Shown: positions 53,351 to 62,752, counted from the first letter of the stretch. The stretch: 64,000 nucleotides of DNA from Streptomonospora sp. PA3 (GCF_009728995.1 NZ_VTZW01000009.1:64501-128500), one strand, 5' to 3'. The notes: generated from the letters alone by a model not told the origin. Made by a program: numbers and translations.

Positions 53351-53584
53351 ATGGCAGAGCAGGAACCGAGCAGCCCGCTGAAGGACAAGAACTACAACCT
53401 CGTCTGGGTCGTCCAGCAGTCGCTGGAGAACGTCTTCCGGCTGGAGACCTACATCCAGGACGCGGAGAAGCAGGGCGACGACGAGGTCGCCGGCTGGCTG
53501 CGCAAGATCCAGGAGAACAACAAGAAGGCCGGTGAGCAGGGCAAGCGCATGCTCGCCCAGCGGCTCCAGGCCGAAGGCGGCTGA
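53351..53584 (+). CDS. Small helical protein, function unknown
   Basis: The product is 77 residues, mostly helical and charged: MAEQEPSSPLKDKNYNLVWV, then QQSLENVFRLETYIQDAEKQ and EEVAGWLRKIQENNKKAGEQ-like region (actual text DDEVAGWLRKIQENNKK). It has no Cys or membrane segment. ATG 53351 follows GAGGAGAG, a strong site. Similar short proteins occur in many actinomycetes without a role. A strong hairpin follows. Confidence 0.78.
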   Translation: MAEQEPSSPLKDKNYNLVWVVQQSLENVFRLETYIQDAEKQGDDEVAGWLRKIQENNKKAGEQGKRMLAQRLQAEGG

Positions 53585-53623
53585 TCGGCGCTCGCCTTTT
53601 CGAGCGCTGCGGCCCGCTGACCC

Positions 53624-53666
53624 GCGGCCGCCGCCCGGGCGCGCTCCCGCGCCGGGCGGCGGCCGC
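53624..53666. terminator. Strong hairpin terminator
   Basis: GCGGCCGCCGCCCGG (53624-53638) pairs perfectly with CCGGGCGGCGGCCGC (53652-53666), with additional GC pairs near the loop. Confidence 0.8.
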
Positions 53667-53725
53667 TCGCATCCGCGCGGCCGGGGGCGGGGGTGCAGAC
53701 GAGGTCGGACGGGGGATTCGCCGGC

Positions 53726-54910
53726 ATGGGTGCACGCGGGAATGCGGGGACGGGCGAGGGGACGGTCACCGTGGGGGTGGTGGCCGATCCGGTGGCGGCC
53801 CCCGCCCAGGTCTCCGAGCAGCTGGCGCGCGACCTGCCCGATCTGCTGGCCGAGCACGTCGACGCCGACCGCCGATGGCGGGCCGACGTCCGCCGCGAGC
53901 AGCTGCCGCCCAGCGACGAGGCCCACACCGCGATGATGGACGTGGCCGACGCGCGGATGCGCCGCCACGGCTGGGACTTCGCGGTGTGCGTCACCGACGT
54001 CGTCCTGCGCACGGCCGGGCACCCCATCGTGGCCGACGCGAACCGCAGCCGCCGGATCGTGGTCGTCTCCCTTCCCGCCTTCGGCGGCATGGCGCTGCGC
54101 CGCAGCGTGCGGGCCGTGGTCGCCCAGCTCATCGCCGACATGGTCAACCCGGCGGCGCGCGTCCAGCTCCCGGGGCGCCCGGCGCGGGGCCGCCGGCTGC
54201 CCGTGCTGGCGCGCCGCTTCCAGCGCGTGGCCCCCGAGCAGCCGGGTATCGACACCCGGATCCTGGCCTCCCGCGGCAGGCTGCGGCTGCTGGTCGGCAT
54301 GGTGCGCGACAACCGGCCCTGGCGGCTGGTGTTCGGCCTGACCGGGCCGCTGGTGGGCGCGTTCGCGTTCAGCGCGTTCTACACGATCAACACCACCGTG
54401 TGGCGGCTGGCCACCACCATGGGCGCACTCCGGCTGCTGGCCGCTGTGCTCGGCTCCATGGCCGTCATGGTCCTGTGGCTGATCGTGTACCACGGCCTGT
54501 GGGAGCCCTCGCGCGGCAGGCCGCCGGGCGAGCGCGACCAGGCCGCGCTGTTCAACGCTTCGACGCTGCTGACCCTGGGGATCGGTGTGGGCTGCATGTT
54601 CGGCGGGTTGTACGGGGTCAACCTGGCGGCGGCGTCGGTGCTGCTCGCTCCCGAGGTCCTGGGCCGGCACGTCGAGGCCGGAGTCGACGCCGGCGACTAC
54701 CTGGCGGTCGCGCTGCTGGTGACCGCCGCGGGCACGGTCGCGGGCGCAATCGGGTCCGGGTTCGAGACCGAGGACTCCGTGCGCGAGGCCGCCTTCAGCT
54801 ATCGCGAACGCGCGCGCCGCGAGGTCCTGCACGCCTCCTGGGAGCGGCGCAGCGGCGAGAAGGGCGCGGGGGAGTCCTGCGGTGCGGCAGAGCCCCCCGA
54901 AGAGGGGTAG
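53726..54910 (+). CDS. Membrane protein of unknown function
   Basis: The product is 394 residues. Residues 1-190 are soluble (VTVGVVADPVAAPAQVSEQL; FAVCVTDVVLRTAGHPIVAD; RRIVVVSLPAFGGMALRRSV), possibly a nucleotide-binding-like alpha/beta fold. Four membrane helices follow (about 225-365), then a charged tail. ATG 53726 has GGGGGA eight bases upstream and is preferred to GTG 53693. I do not recognise the family. Confidence 0.72.
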   Translation: MGARGNAGTGEGTVTVGVVADPVAAPAQVSEQLARDLPDLLAEHVDADRRWRADVRREQLPPSDEAHTAMMDVADARMRRHGWDFAVCVTDVVLRTAGHPIVADANRSRRIVVVSLPAFGGMALRRSVRAVVAQLIADMVNPAARVQLPGRPARGRRLPVLARRFQRVAPEQPGIDTRILASRGRLRLLVGMVRDNRPWRLVFGLTGPLVGAFAFSAFYTINTTVWRLATTMGALRLLAAVLGSMAVMVLWLIVYHGLWEPSRGRPPGERDQAALFNASTLLTLGIGVGCMFGGLYGVNLAAASVLLAPEVLGRHVEAGVDAGDYLAVALLVTAAGTVAGAIGSGFETEDSVREAAFSYRERARREVLHASWERRSGEKGAGESCGAAEPPEEG

Positions 54911-54932
54911 TGCCCTCGGCGGCCCGGCCGCG

Positions 54933-55982
54933 TCAGCGCTCCGGCGCCGCAGCGGGCGGTGCCCCGTGTGCCGGCTCGGCCGCCTGCGGTCGCGCCGCCG
55001 CGGTGCGGCGCTGGTACTGGGCCAGCGCCGCACCGGTGATGATGATCAGCGCGCCGATCGGCTCGTTCCAGGCCAGGTCCTCACCGAGCAGCACGACGCC
55101 CGCGCCGATGGCCACGACCGGGGCGACGTAGGTCACGGTCGATGCGACGGTGGCCCCGGCCTCGCGGATGACCCCGTACTGCAGCACGAACGCGAGCCCG
55201 GTACCCAGCGCTCCCAGGATCGCGACGGCGGCGAGGGCCTGCGCGGGCAGCGCCTGCGGCACGTCGGTGAACAGCAGCGCGGCGACGGAGATCTGCACGC
55301 TGCCGGTGAGCAGCTGGGCGGTGACCAGTTCCAGCGACGAGTGCCCGCTGCCGGCCACGAACCGCCGCAGGTAGGGGGTGCCGATCCCGTAGCCGACGGT
55401 CGCGCCCACGGCCAGCAGCATGCCCGCGGCGCCGGCCCCCTCCAGACCCGTCCACACCCCGAAGACGACGAGCACGCCGACGAACCCGATGACCAGGCCC
55501 GCCAGCCGGGTGCGCGTAGGCCGCTCGTCGGGGAGCAGCAGCAGCGAGAACAGCAGGACGAAGAGCGGGGTCGCGGCGTTGCAGATGCCGTTCACCGCCG
55601 AGGGGATCAGCTGTCCGGCGTAGCCGAAGAGGGTGAACGGCACGACGTTGATGATGAACGCCGTCACCGAAAGGTGGAACCACATCCGCGCGCCGCGCGG
55701 AAGGCGGCCTCCGCGCAGCAGCACGAAGCCGGCGAGCGGTATCAGCCCGGTGAGCATCCGGCCGAGCGTGATCTGGATGGGCGGAAGGTACTCGCCGGCG
55801 ATGCCGATCCACATGAAGCTCGTGCCCCACAGCACCGCCAGCAGCAGGAACTTCAGCCGCCAGCCGAGCGCGGGACGCGGCGAGGCGGGTCCGGCCGGGG
55901 CGCGGAGGGCGGGTGCCGGGCGGCGGGGCGGGGAGGCCGATCCGGCCGCGGCGGCGCTGTTCTGCGCGGGGTGGAGGCTCAT
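54933..55982 (-). CDS. EamA/DMT-family transporter
   Basis: The product is 349 residues with ten membrane helices in two EamA repeats (FLLLAVLWGTSFMWIGIAGE; the second half opening near GIGTPYLRRFVAGSGHSSLE). It is preceded by a 40-residue Ala/Pro-rich N-terminus. Members export amino acids or metabolites; the substrate is unknown. ATG 55980-55982. Confidence 0.88.
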   Translation of the reverse strand: MSLHPAQNSAAAAGSASPPRRPAPALRAPAGPASPRPALGWRLKFLLLAVLWGTSFMWIGIAGEYLPPIQITLGRMLTGLIPLAGFVLLRGGRLPRGARMWFHLSVTAFIINVVPFTLFGYAGQLIPSAVNGICNAATPLFVLLFSLLLLPDERPTRTRLAGLVIGFVGVLVVFGVWTGLEGAGAAGMLLAVGATVGYGIGTPYLRRFVAGSGHSSLELVTAQLLTGSVQISVAALLFTDVPQALPAQALAAVAILGALGTGLAFVLQYGVIREAGATVASTVTYVAPVVAIGAGVVLLGEDLAWNEPIGALIIITGAALAQYQRRTAAARPQAAEPAHGAPPAAAPER

Positions 55983-56151
55983 GAGTCAAGGGATATCGCC
56001 GCCACCTGTATTAGGTCTACTTCATTATGCTTAACCGCCGCATTAGCGATGCTCAACCAAAGGCTCGGCCGGGCAGCCGTGCCGAGGCGGGTGCGGCGAC
56101 GCGGGTGCGGGTTTCGCGGCGCCGCAGCGCGTGAGCTGGGCTTATCCGTCC

Positions 56152-57750
56152 TCAGCCCCGGTACGCGGTCTGCACCAGCCGGGGCTGGCCGTCCTCCCCC
56201 TCCTCGACGCGGTAGCCGTCGCCCTCGGGGGCTGTGTCGAGGATCTCCTGGCGGTAGCGCCGCGCCGTCCGCGGAGTCACGCCCAGGTGCCCGGCGATCT
56301 CCTCCTCGGTGATGTCGGGGATCGTCTCCAGCAGGTGGCGCACCTGCTGGCGGCGCTGCTGGGTCGTGGGGCGGGGGGACAGGGGGCGGGCGCTGCGCCG
56401 CGGCGCGGGGCCCGGAGAGGGCTGCGGGGCGTCCGCCGCGCGCTGCGCGGGCTCGGACTCGGGCTCCGGCCGGGACTCGGGAGCGGAGGCAAAGGCGGGC
56501 TCGGCGGCCGCCGGCTCCTCGGTCGCCTGCTGCGCGTGCGGCGGTTCGGCGGCGGCCGGTTCGGGGGCCGCGCGCGTGCCGCGCTGCGGCTGTGCGGGCT
56601 CGGCGGCGCCGGCCTCCGAGGGCCGGGAGGCGGCGGGGGAGACCGGCCCCGGTTCCTGGAACACCGGCGTGTGCGCTCTCTCGCCGCTCCCGGCCGCGGT
56701 CGCCGGGCCGCCGGCCTGCTCGCCGCCGGCGGTCTGCTCGCCGCCGGCCTGCTCACCGCCGGTCTGCTCGCCGTCGGCGGCGGGTCGCCGGGACGCGTGG
56801 CCGTCGGCGCCGCCGTCAGGCTCCGGGATGGCCACGGCCTCCCACCTTGCCGGTTCGGCGGCCGCGGGCGCCGCGGGTCGCGCGGCCGGCTCGCCGAGCA
56901 GGACGCGGGCCTCCTCGGCGCTCATGGCCACCCGCGAAGCGGTCATGGCGCGGATGATGCGGAACGCGGTGGGCAGGTCGTAGCCGTTGTCCAGCATCCA
57001 CTTCAGGTGGCGCGGGGTCGCCCGCCGCCAGCGGCGCGCGTACTGCTCGCGCAGCATCGCGTAGGCGAGCTGCCGCTGCTGCTCGCGCTCCAGCGCATCC
57101 GGATAGGAGGTGATGCCCGAGCCCAGCATCAGCCGGGCGACCTTGAGGGTGGAGACGGGGTGGGCGATCCAGCGCCCGGCCGGGATGCGGTCGGCGGGAC
57201 CGCCGTGGGCGAGCCCGGCCAGGTGGCGCACCCACGCGGCCACGCCCTCGGCGATGAGGATGATGACCACCGGCGGCCCTGCGTGGCCGAGGTAGGAGGA
57301 GGTGGTCCCCTCGCCCTGGGCGACGTTGAGCACGATGGTGATCGCCGAGAGCCCGTAGGCCGACCATCGGTTGAGCGGGTGGCGGCGGCCCTGCCACTCC
57401 ATGACCAGGTCCATCGCCAGGAAGTAGACGATGACGGCGTCGATGCCCAGCGGGAACAGGAACCGCAGGTCGCCGCCGTTGATCGCGGTGAGCTTGGTGT
57501 CGGCCAGCCAGGTCGCCGACTCGTACAGGGCGGCGTAGCTCATCGTGAAGGCGACGGTGATCAGCGTCAGCGCGGTCGCGGCGATGATCGCGGTGGCCAC
57601 CAGGTAGCCGGTGTGCAGGCCGGAGCCGGTGGCGGTGCGGGGGGTCCGCCGAGCGAGCAGGGCGCGCAGGCCGGCGATGGCGAGCACCACCACGGCGAGC
57701 GCGGCCGCGGCGATCACCCACCACGGCACGTGGGACGTCCACGCAGGCAT
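56152..57750 (-). CDS. DUF2637 membrane protein with C-terminal helix-turn-helix
   Basis: The product is 532 residues. Five membrane helices lie at the N-terminus (PWWVIAAAALAVVVLAIAGL; LNRWSAYGLSAITIVLNVAQ; PPVVIILIAEGVAAWVRHLA), with the DUF2637 pattern. A helical region follows to about residue 285, then an Ala/Pro/Glu-rich linker of about 165 residues. The C-terminal 70 residues are a winged-helix-like module (QQVRHLLETIPDITEEEIAG; LGVTPRTARRYRQEIL). DUF2637 proteins (Spd-like) are found on actinomycete plasmids, integrative elements and chromosomes, and some take part in intermycelial transfer. ATG 57748-57750. Confidence 0.84.
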   Translation of the reverse strand: MPAWTSHVPWWVIAAAALAVVVLAIAGLRALLARRTPRTATGSGLHTGYLVATAIIAATALTLITVAFTMSYAALYESATWLADTKLTAINGGDLRFLFPLGIDAVIVYFLAMDLVMEWQGRRHPLNRWSAYGLSAITIVLNVAQGEGTTSSYLGHAGPPVVIILIAEGVAAWVRHLAGLAHGGPADRIPAGRWIAHPVSTLKVARLMLGSGITSYPDALEREQQRQLAYAMLREQYARRWRRATPRHLKWMLDNGYDLPTAFRIIRAMTASRVAMSAEEARVLLGEPAARPAAPAAAEPARWEAVAIPEPDGGADGHASRRPAADGEQTGGEQAGGEQTAGGEQAGGPATAAGSGERAHTPVFQEPGPVSPAASRPSEAGAAEPAQPQRGTRAAPEPAAAEPPHAQQATEEPAAAEPAFASAPESRPEPESEPAQRAADAPQPSPGPAPRRSARPLSPRPTTQQRRQQVRHLLETIPDITEEEIAGHLGVTPRTARRYRQEILDTAPEGDGYRVEEGEDGQPRLVQTAYRG

Positions 57751-58169
57751 CAGGTCTCAACTCCCGAATCAGGGCACACAGCACTGAACCCACGCGAGTC
57801 TGGCAGAGTCGGGTCTCGGTTGCGTGACCGGACGGCCACGGCAGGCGTCCGTGCTGCGGGTGCGAGTGTGCGGCGGGGCGGCCGGTCGCGGCGTCGTCCC
57901 CGGTGGTCGGCGGCGCACTGCGCCGTGCCCGCCCGGCGGGATCCCAAGGTCCGATCGGCGAGGGGGTCCGCGGGCCGCGGCGGCGAGCGGCCGGTGGCGT
58001 CGGAATCGCCGGTTTCCGCGACAGCATAGCCACCTCCCGGACTGCGGCGCCCGGTCGGGTTCGCTCCGCGCGCCGCCCCGGCGCGGTGGCCGCCCGGGTT
58101 TTCCCGACCCGCCCGCGGGTAGCCGCCGCGCCGAAAGCCGCTGCGCCTCCCGTTCGCGAGGAGCCACTC
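57751..58169. other. 419-bp divergent gap without recognised gene
   Basis: Between the DUF2637 gene (-) and the aldehyde dehydrogenase (+). The frame before the dehydrogenase is open but has no ribosome site. No repeat or RNA recognised. Confidence 0.45.
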
Positions 58170-59654
58170 ATGTCAGCAGGTCAGACGCCCGATCCCTATC
58201 CGAGCTTCGACACGATGCCGATCGGCGGCCGATGGCGGCCGGGCGGTTCGGGGCGGACGGCCGCCGACGTCAATCCCTATGACGACGCCGTGCTCACCGA
58301 GATCGGCCTGGCCGGCGCCGACGACGTCGACACCGCCTTCCGCGCCGCGGCGGAGGCCCAGCGCGCCTGGGCCGACACCCCCGGCGGAGAGCGCGCCGAG
58401 GTGTTCCTGCGGGCGATCTCGGTCATGGAGGCGCGCAAGGAGGAGATCGTCGACTGGCTCGTCGCCGAAACCGGCGGCGTGCGCCAGCGCGCCGAGTTCG
58501 AGTGGGGCCTGGTGCGCGCCGGCATGGCCGAAGTGGTCTCCTACCCGACGCGTGTTTCCGGGCGCATCCTGCCCGGCACGGTCCCCGGCAAGGAGAACCG
58601 GGTCTACCGCCAGCCGCTGGGCGTCGTGTCGGTGATCAGCCCGTGGAACTTCCCGTTCCAGCTCTCGCACCGCTCGGTGGCCCCGGCGCTGGCGCTGGGC
58701 AACGCGGTCGTGCTCAAGCCGGCCGGCGACACCCCCGTCACGGGCGGTCTCCTGCTCGCCCGCGTCTACGAGGAGGCCGGCCTGCCGCCCGGCCTGCTCA
58801 ACGTGGTCGTCGGCAAGAGCAGCGAGATCGGCGACCCGCTCGTCACCCACGAGCTGTCCCGGCTGATCTCGTTCACCGGGTCGACGCCCGTGGGCGAAAG
58901 CATCGCCCGCAAGGCGCCGCTGAAGCGGCGGGCGCTGGAGCTGGGCGGCAACGGCCCGCTGGTCGTCCTCGGCGACGCCGACGTGGAGCGCGCGGTCGAC
59001 GCCGCCGCCTTCGGCTCCTACTACCACCAGGGCCAGATCTGCATGGCGACCAACCGGGTCGTCGTGGACTCGGCGGTCCACGACGACTTCGTCGACCGGC
59101 TGACCGAGCGCGCCCGCAGTCTGCGCACCGGCGACCCCGCGGATCCGCGGACCGGCATCGGCCCCGTGGTCAACGACAGCCAGCGCGACGGCATCCTCGA
59201 CAAGGTCGCCCGGGCCGTGGACGACGGCGCCGACCTGGTGCTCTCCGGCGAGCCCGGCGGTCCCGCCGGCCGGGTGATCCCGCCGCACCTGCTGGTGGGC
59301 GGCAACGACGTCGCCACGGCCGCCGAGGAGGTGTTCGGCCCGGTGGTGACGGTGGTGCGCGCCGAGGGCGACGAGCACGCGCTGGAGTTGGCCAACGCCA
59401 CCGAATACGGCCTCTCCAGCGCGGTCTACACGGCCGACGCCGAGCGGGGCGTGCGCTTCGCGCAGCGCGTGCAGGCGGGGATGACCCACGTCAACGACAC
59501 CACCGTCAACGACGAGCCCAACACGGCGTTCGGCGGCGAGAAGGCATCGGGGATCGGCCGATTCGGCGGCGACTGGGCGATCGAGGAGTTCACCCGCGAC
59601 CACTGGGTGAGCGTCCAGCACACCTACCGCGACCTCCCGTTCGGCGCGGGCTGA
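58170..59654 (+). CDS. Aldehyde dehydrogenase family protein
   Basis: The product is 494 residues. It has the NAD-binding SPWNFPFQLSHRSVAPALAL, the general-base Glu257 (ALELGGNGPLVV) and nucleophile Cys291 (GQICMATNR), and EEVFGPVVTVV. Similar to benzaldehyde/vanillin-type dehydrogenases, but the substrate is not certain. ATG 58170 has GAGGAG upstream. A LysR-family gene follows on the same strand. Confidence 0.93.
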   Translation: MSAGQTPDPYPSFDTMPIGGRWRPGGSGRTAADVNPYDDAVLTEIGLAGADDVDTAFRAAAEAQRAWADTPGGERAEVFLRAISVMEARKEEIVDWLVAETGGVRQRAEFEWGLVRAGMAEVVSYPTRVSGRILPGTVPGKENRVYRQPLGVVSVISPWNFPFQLSHRSVAPALALGNAVVLKPAGDTPVTGGLLLARVYEEAGLPPGLLNVVVGKSSEIGDPLVTHELSRLISFTGSTPVGESIARKAPLKRRALELGGNGPLVVLGDADVERAVDAAAFGSYYHQGQICMATNRVVVDSAVHDDFVDRLTERARSLRTGDPADPRTGIGPVVNDSQRDGILDKVARAVDDGADLVLSGEPGGPAGRVIPPHLLVGGNDVATAAEEVFGPVVTVVRAEGDEHALELANATEYGLSSAVYTADAERGVRFAQRVQAGMTHVNDTTVNDEPNTAFGGEKASGIGRFGGDWAIEEFTRDHWVSVQHTYRDLPFGAG

Positions 59655-59773
59655 GCCCGAGGCGAGGCCGCGGCGCCGCCGGGCCGCGCGCCCGCGGCGC
59701 CCGGCGTCCGATCGGGCTGGTTTCGGGTTAGTTCGGCTTCATAGGCGGCGGGGCACCGTATTAGGATCCCTTC

Positions 59774-60676
59774 ATGCTCAGCGTCGACCGCCTGCGCACC
59801 CTCCACGCCATCGCGGCCCACGGGTCGCTCAACGGAGCGGCCGAAGCGCTGCACGTCACCAGCTCGGCCGTCTCCCAGCAGCTGTCGAAGCTGGAACGCG
59901 AGGTCGGGCAGTCGCTGGTGGAGCGCAACGGGCGCGGGGTGCGGCTGACCGAGGCGGCCCGGATCCTCGTGGAGCACACCGGGCAGATCCTCTCCCTCGT
60001 GCAGCAGGCCGAGGCCGCCGTTGAGTCCCACCGGGGCGAGATCGTCGGGACCCTGGAGCTGTCCTCCTTCGCCTCGGGCGCGCGCGGGCTGGTCACCCCG
60101 GCACTGGCCCTGCTCGCCCAGGCTCACCCCAAGCTGCGGGTGCACCTGAGCGAGCTGGAGCCCGACGACAGCATCCCCGCGGTGGCGCGCGGCGACTCCG
60201 ACATCGCGCTGGCGGTCGACTGGGAGGGCTCGCCCATCGCGCTGCCCAAGTCGATGGTCAAGGCGCCGATCATGGTCGACGTCGCCGACGTCGCGCTGCC
60301 GGCGAGCCACCCGCTGGCGCACCGGGAGCTTTTGGAGCTCGACGAGGTCGTCGCGGAGCCGTGGATCAGCTGGGGCAAGGGGTCGATCTGCCACGACTGG
60401 CTGGAGGGCGTGCTGCGCGCCCGCGGGATCGAGCCGACGATCGCCCACAGCGTCGAGGAGCACCAGACCAAACTGACGATGATCGCCGCAGGGCTCGGCG
60501 CGGCGGTGATGCCGCGGCTCGGGCTGGGGCCGGTACCCGAGGGCGTGCGGCTGGTCCCGGTGCAGCCGGCGCTGGTCCGCCAGGTCTTCGCCTTCTGGCG
60601 CAAGGACGCCGCGCGCCGCCCCGCGATCACCGCCGCCGTCCGCAAGCTGCGCGAGGCCGCCGCCGAGCACGGCTGA
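59774..60676 (+). CDS. LysR-family transcriptional regulator
   Basis: The product is 300 residues. The helix-turn-helix is LRTLHAIAAHGSLNGAAEAL and SSAVSQQLSKLEREVGQSL. The periplasmic-binding-protein-like effector domain runs from about residue 95 (LELSSFASGARGLVTPALAL). It may control the aldehyde dehydrogenase upstream or the BASS transporter downstream. ATG 59774. A partial copy of the structured repeat lies 20 bases after the stop. Confidence 0.92.
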   Translation: MLSVDRLRTLHAIAAHGSLNGAAEALHVTSSAVSQQLSKLEREVGQSLVERNGRGVRLTEAARILVEHTGQILSLVQQAEAAVESHRGEIVGTLELSSFASGARGLVTPALALLAQAHPKLRVHLSELEPDDSIPAVARGDSDIALAVDWEGSPIALPKSMVKAPIMVDVADVALPASHPLAHRELLELDEVVAEPWISWGKGSICHDWLEGVLRARGIEPTIAHSVEEHQTKLTMIAAGLGAAVMPRLGLGPVPEGVRLVPVQPALVRQVFAFWRKDAARRPAITAAVRKLREAAAEHG

Positions 60677-61068
60677 CACCGCGTCGTGTGCTTCCCGCGG
60701 GTGTGCGGGGAGCCGTGAGGCGCCGTCTTCCCTCCTCGCTTATGCCGGGTTAAAGAACGGCGGGCGCGCCGGTTTCCCAGGCACCCACCGGGCATCACCC
60801 GGGGCGGCTGCCAGCGGGGTTGCGGCAATGGGTGCGTTTCGCATAGCGCGGCCCGCCCGTCGGCCCGCCGCCACCCCATCGGGGACGCTGCGCGTCACAT
60901 GCTCGCTTGCCGCCGAACGCACGCTGAACCTGTCGGGCGGAGCCGTGGTGACCGGCTTCTTAAACAGGTCGTAGACGCGCTCCGCACGCCCGCTCACTCG
61001 CGTCGGCCGCGCGCCGCGGGCGGGTATCGGCCTCCCCGCTGCTTCGCGGCGCCACCGGAGGTGCTGGA
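60677..61068. other. 392-bp gap with partial structured repeat and an uncertain open frame
   Basis: The first part is the repeat copy at 60697-60739. A minus-strand frame 60740-60997 could encode 85 residues (MSGRAERVYDLFKKPVTTAP...), but it lacks a good ribosome site and family; I do not call it. No other feature. Confidence 0.45.
60697..60739 (+). repeat. Partial copy C of the structured repeat
   Basis: Read on the + strand, GCGGGTGTGCGGGGAGC, a six-base spacer and GCGCCGTCTTCCCTCCTCGC match the complement of copy B (41931-41947 and 41905-41924) with one change in the outer arm. The other half is absent after 60739. It follows the lysR stop by 20 bases, so its orientation to the gene is the same as in copies A and B. 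Confidence 0.8.
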
Positions 61069-62055
61069 ATGTCCGCCATGAGAACTCTGGCCAAGGCCGC
61101 GGCGTTCGCGGGGCGCTGGTTCGGCCTGCTGATCCTGGCGAGCGCGCTGCTGGGCCTGCTCGTCCCCGACCAGGCCGCCCGGCTGACCCCCGCGATCAGC
61201 GTGCTCCTGGGCGTCATCATGTTCGGCATGGGCCTGACCCTGCGGCCCTCCGACTTCGCGATCGTGTTCACCCGGCCGCAGGCGGTCGTGCTCGGCCTGG
61301 TCGCCCAGTTCACGATCATGCCGCTGGTGGGCTGGGGGCTGGCCGAGCTGCTGCAACTGCCTCCACTGCTGCTGGTGGGCATGGTGCTGGTGGGCGCCGC
61401 CCCGGGCGGAACGGCGTCCAACGTCATCGTCTACCTGGCGCGCGGAGACGTGGCGCTGTCGGTGGCGATGACCTCGGTCTCCACCCTGCTGGCGCCCTTC
61501 CTCACCCCGCTGCTGGTGCTGTGGCTGGCCGGCTCGACGCTGCCCGTCGACGCCGGCGACCTGCTGGTGTCCATCCTGCAGATCGTCCTGGTCCCCGTGG
61601 TGCTGGGCATCGTGGTGCGCGCGCTGTTCTCCAGGCTGGTGCAGAAGGTGCTGCCGGTGCTGCCGCTCGTCTCGGTCACGGGCATCATGATCGTGGTGTT
61701 CGCCGTGGTGGGCGCCAACGCCGACGCTTTGCTGGCCACCGGCGCCCTGGTGGTGCTCGCGGTCGTGCTGCACAACCTGATCGGCTTGGCCTTGGGCTAC
61801 GGGGCCGGCAAGGCCGTCCGCCTGCCGGAATCCGCCCGGCGCGCCGCCTCGATCGAGGTCGGCATGCAGAACTCCGGCCTGGCGGCGGCGCTGGCCACCA
61901 CGCATTTCGAGCCGCTGGCCGCGCTTCCGGCGGCGCTGTTCTCCGTGTGGCACAACATCTCCGGGGCCCTGGCCGCCTCCTACTGGGCCCGACGCAGCGG
62001 CGGCGCACCCGGCGCCGGCGGCCCGACCCCGGGGGCGCGCAAGCGCGCGTCCTGA
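61069..62055 (+). CDS. Bile acid:sodium symporter (BASS) family transporter
   Basis: The product is 328 residues with ten membrane segments, GMVLVGAAPGGTASNVIVYL, ARGDVALSVAMTSVSTLLAP and EVGMQNSGLAAALA, which are the conserved Na+-site and crossover motifs of the family. Bacterial members move pantoate, pyruvate or other organic anions; the substrate is not known here. ATG 61069 has GGAGGTGC upstream. A hairpin follows. Confidence 0.92.
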   Translation: MSAMRTLAKAAAFAGRWFGLLILASALLGLLVPDQAARLTPAISVLLGVIMFGMGLTLRPSDFAIVFTRPQAVVLGLVAQFTIMPLVGWGLAELLQLPPLLLVGMVLVGAAPGGTASNVIVYLARGDVALSVAMTSVSTLLAPFLTPLLVLWLAGSTLPVDAGDLLVSILQIVLVPVVLGIVVRALFSRLVQKVLPVLPLVSVTGIMIVVFAVVGANADALLATGALVVLAVVLHNLIGLALGYGAGKAVRLPESARRAASIEVGMQNSGLAAALATTHFEPLAALPAALFSVWHNISGALAASYWARRSGGAPGAGGPTPGARKRAS

Positions 62056-62062
62056 CCCGCCC

Positions 62063-62089
62063 CGTGCGGCGCGCAGGGCGCGCCGCACG
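62063..62089 (+). terminator. Terminator of the BASS transporter gene
   Basis: CGTGCGGCGCGC (62063-62074) pairs perfectly with GCGCGCCGCACG (62078-62089), loop AGG. Confidence 0.75.
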
Positions 62090-62263
62090 CGGCTCCGTAT
62101 TCGGACCTCCCCTATCCGACGGAATCTCCGCCCGTGTTCGGCCACCACGTCCCGGTGCCCGGTGCGCCGTCCGCCGGCCGAGGAGCCCCGACAGGGCTGA
62201 GTAGCATGCGACCGTGGGCCGCCGGTGAGGGAGCGGTCCCCTCGCCGAGTGGGAGGCACCAGC

Positions 62264-62659
62264 ATGGTCCGGCCGAATTCCGCTGCGCCGTTCCTGTGGG
62301 CGCTGCGCGTCACGGCTGCCGTCCAGGCCGCGCTCATCGCCGTGGAGTTCGCAACGGCGGGTCAGTTGCTGATGGACCGGTCGGGCGCCCTGCCCGTGCA
62401 CGCCGGAACGGCGCTCGCGGTGCACGTCGCCGGGGGCGCGCAGCTGGTCGCCGCAACTCTGCTCGTCCGCCCGGGAGGCGGCCCGGTGTGGCCCGCGGTT
62501 CTCAGCGCCGCGGCGTTGGCCACCGGGTTCGCCCAGGCCTACTTCGGCAGCCACCTGATGCTCGACTGGCACGTGCCCACTGCGCTGCTGCTGGTCGCCC
62601 TGGTGGTGGCCGTCCTCGTCGGCTCCTGGCTGCTCCCGGTGCGGCGCGCCGGGCGGTGA
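62264..62659 (+). CDS. Small four-helix membrane protein, function unknown
   Basis: The product is 131 residues with four hydrophobic segments: APFLWALRVTAAVQAALIAV, ALAVHVAGGAQLVAATLLV, WPAVLSAAALATGFAQAYFG and ALLLVALVVAVLVGSWLL. ATG 62264 follows GGGAGG. Resembles uncharacterised small membrane proteins of actinomycetes. Confidence 0.72.
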   Translation: MVRPNSAAPFLWALRVTAAVQAALIAVEFATAGQLLMDRSGALPVHAGTALAVHVAGGAQLVAATLLVRPGGGPVWPAVLSAAALATGFAQAYFGSHLMLDWHVPTALLLVALVVAVLVGSWLLPVRRAGR

Positions 62660-62752
62660 GGCTCCGCCGCGCATCCCGGGCGCGCCGCCGCCCCGTGTGA
62701 GCTGCGGTCCGGGGGGTAGAGGGGTGCCGCTGCAACCGACCGAGGAGTTTCC

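Noticed and set aside
60740-60997. 85-codon minus-strand frame
   Set aside because: No convincing ribosome site or family, and it directly abuts the truncated repeat copy; left as uncertain.
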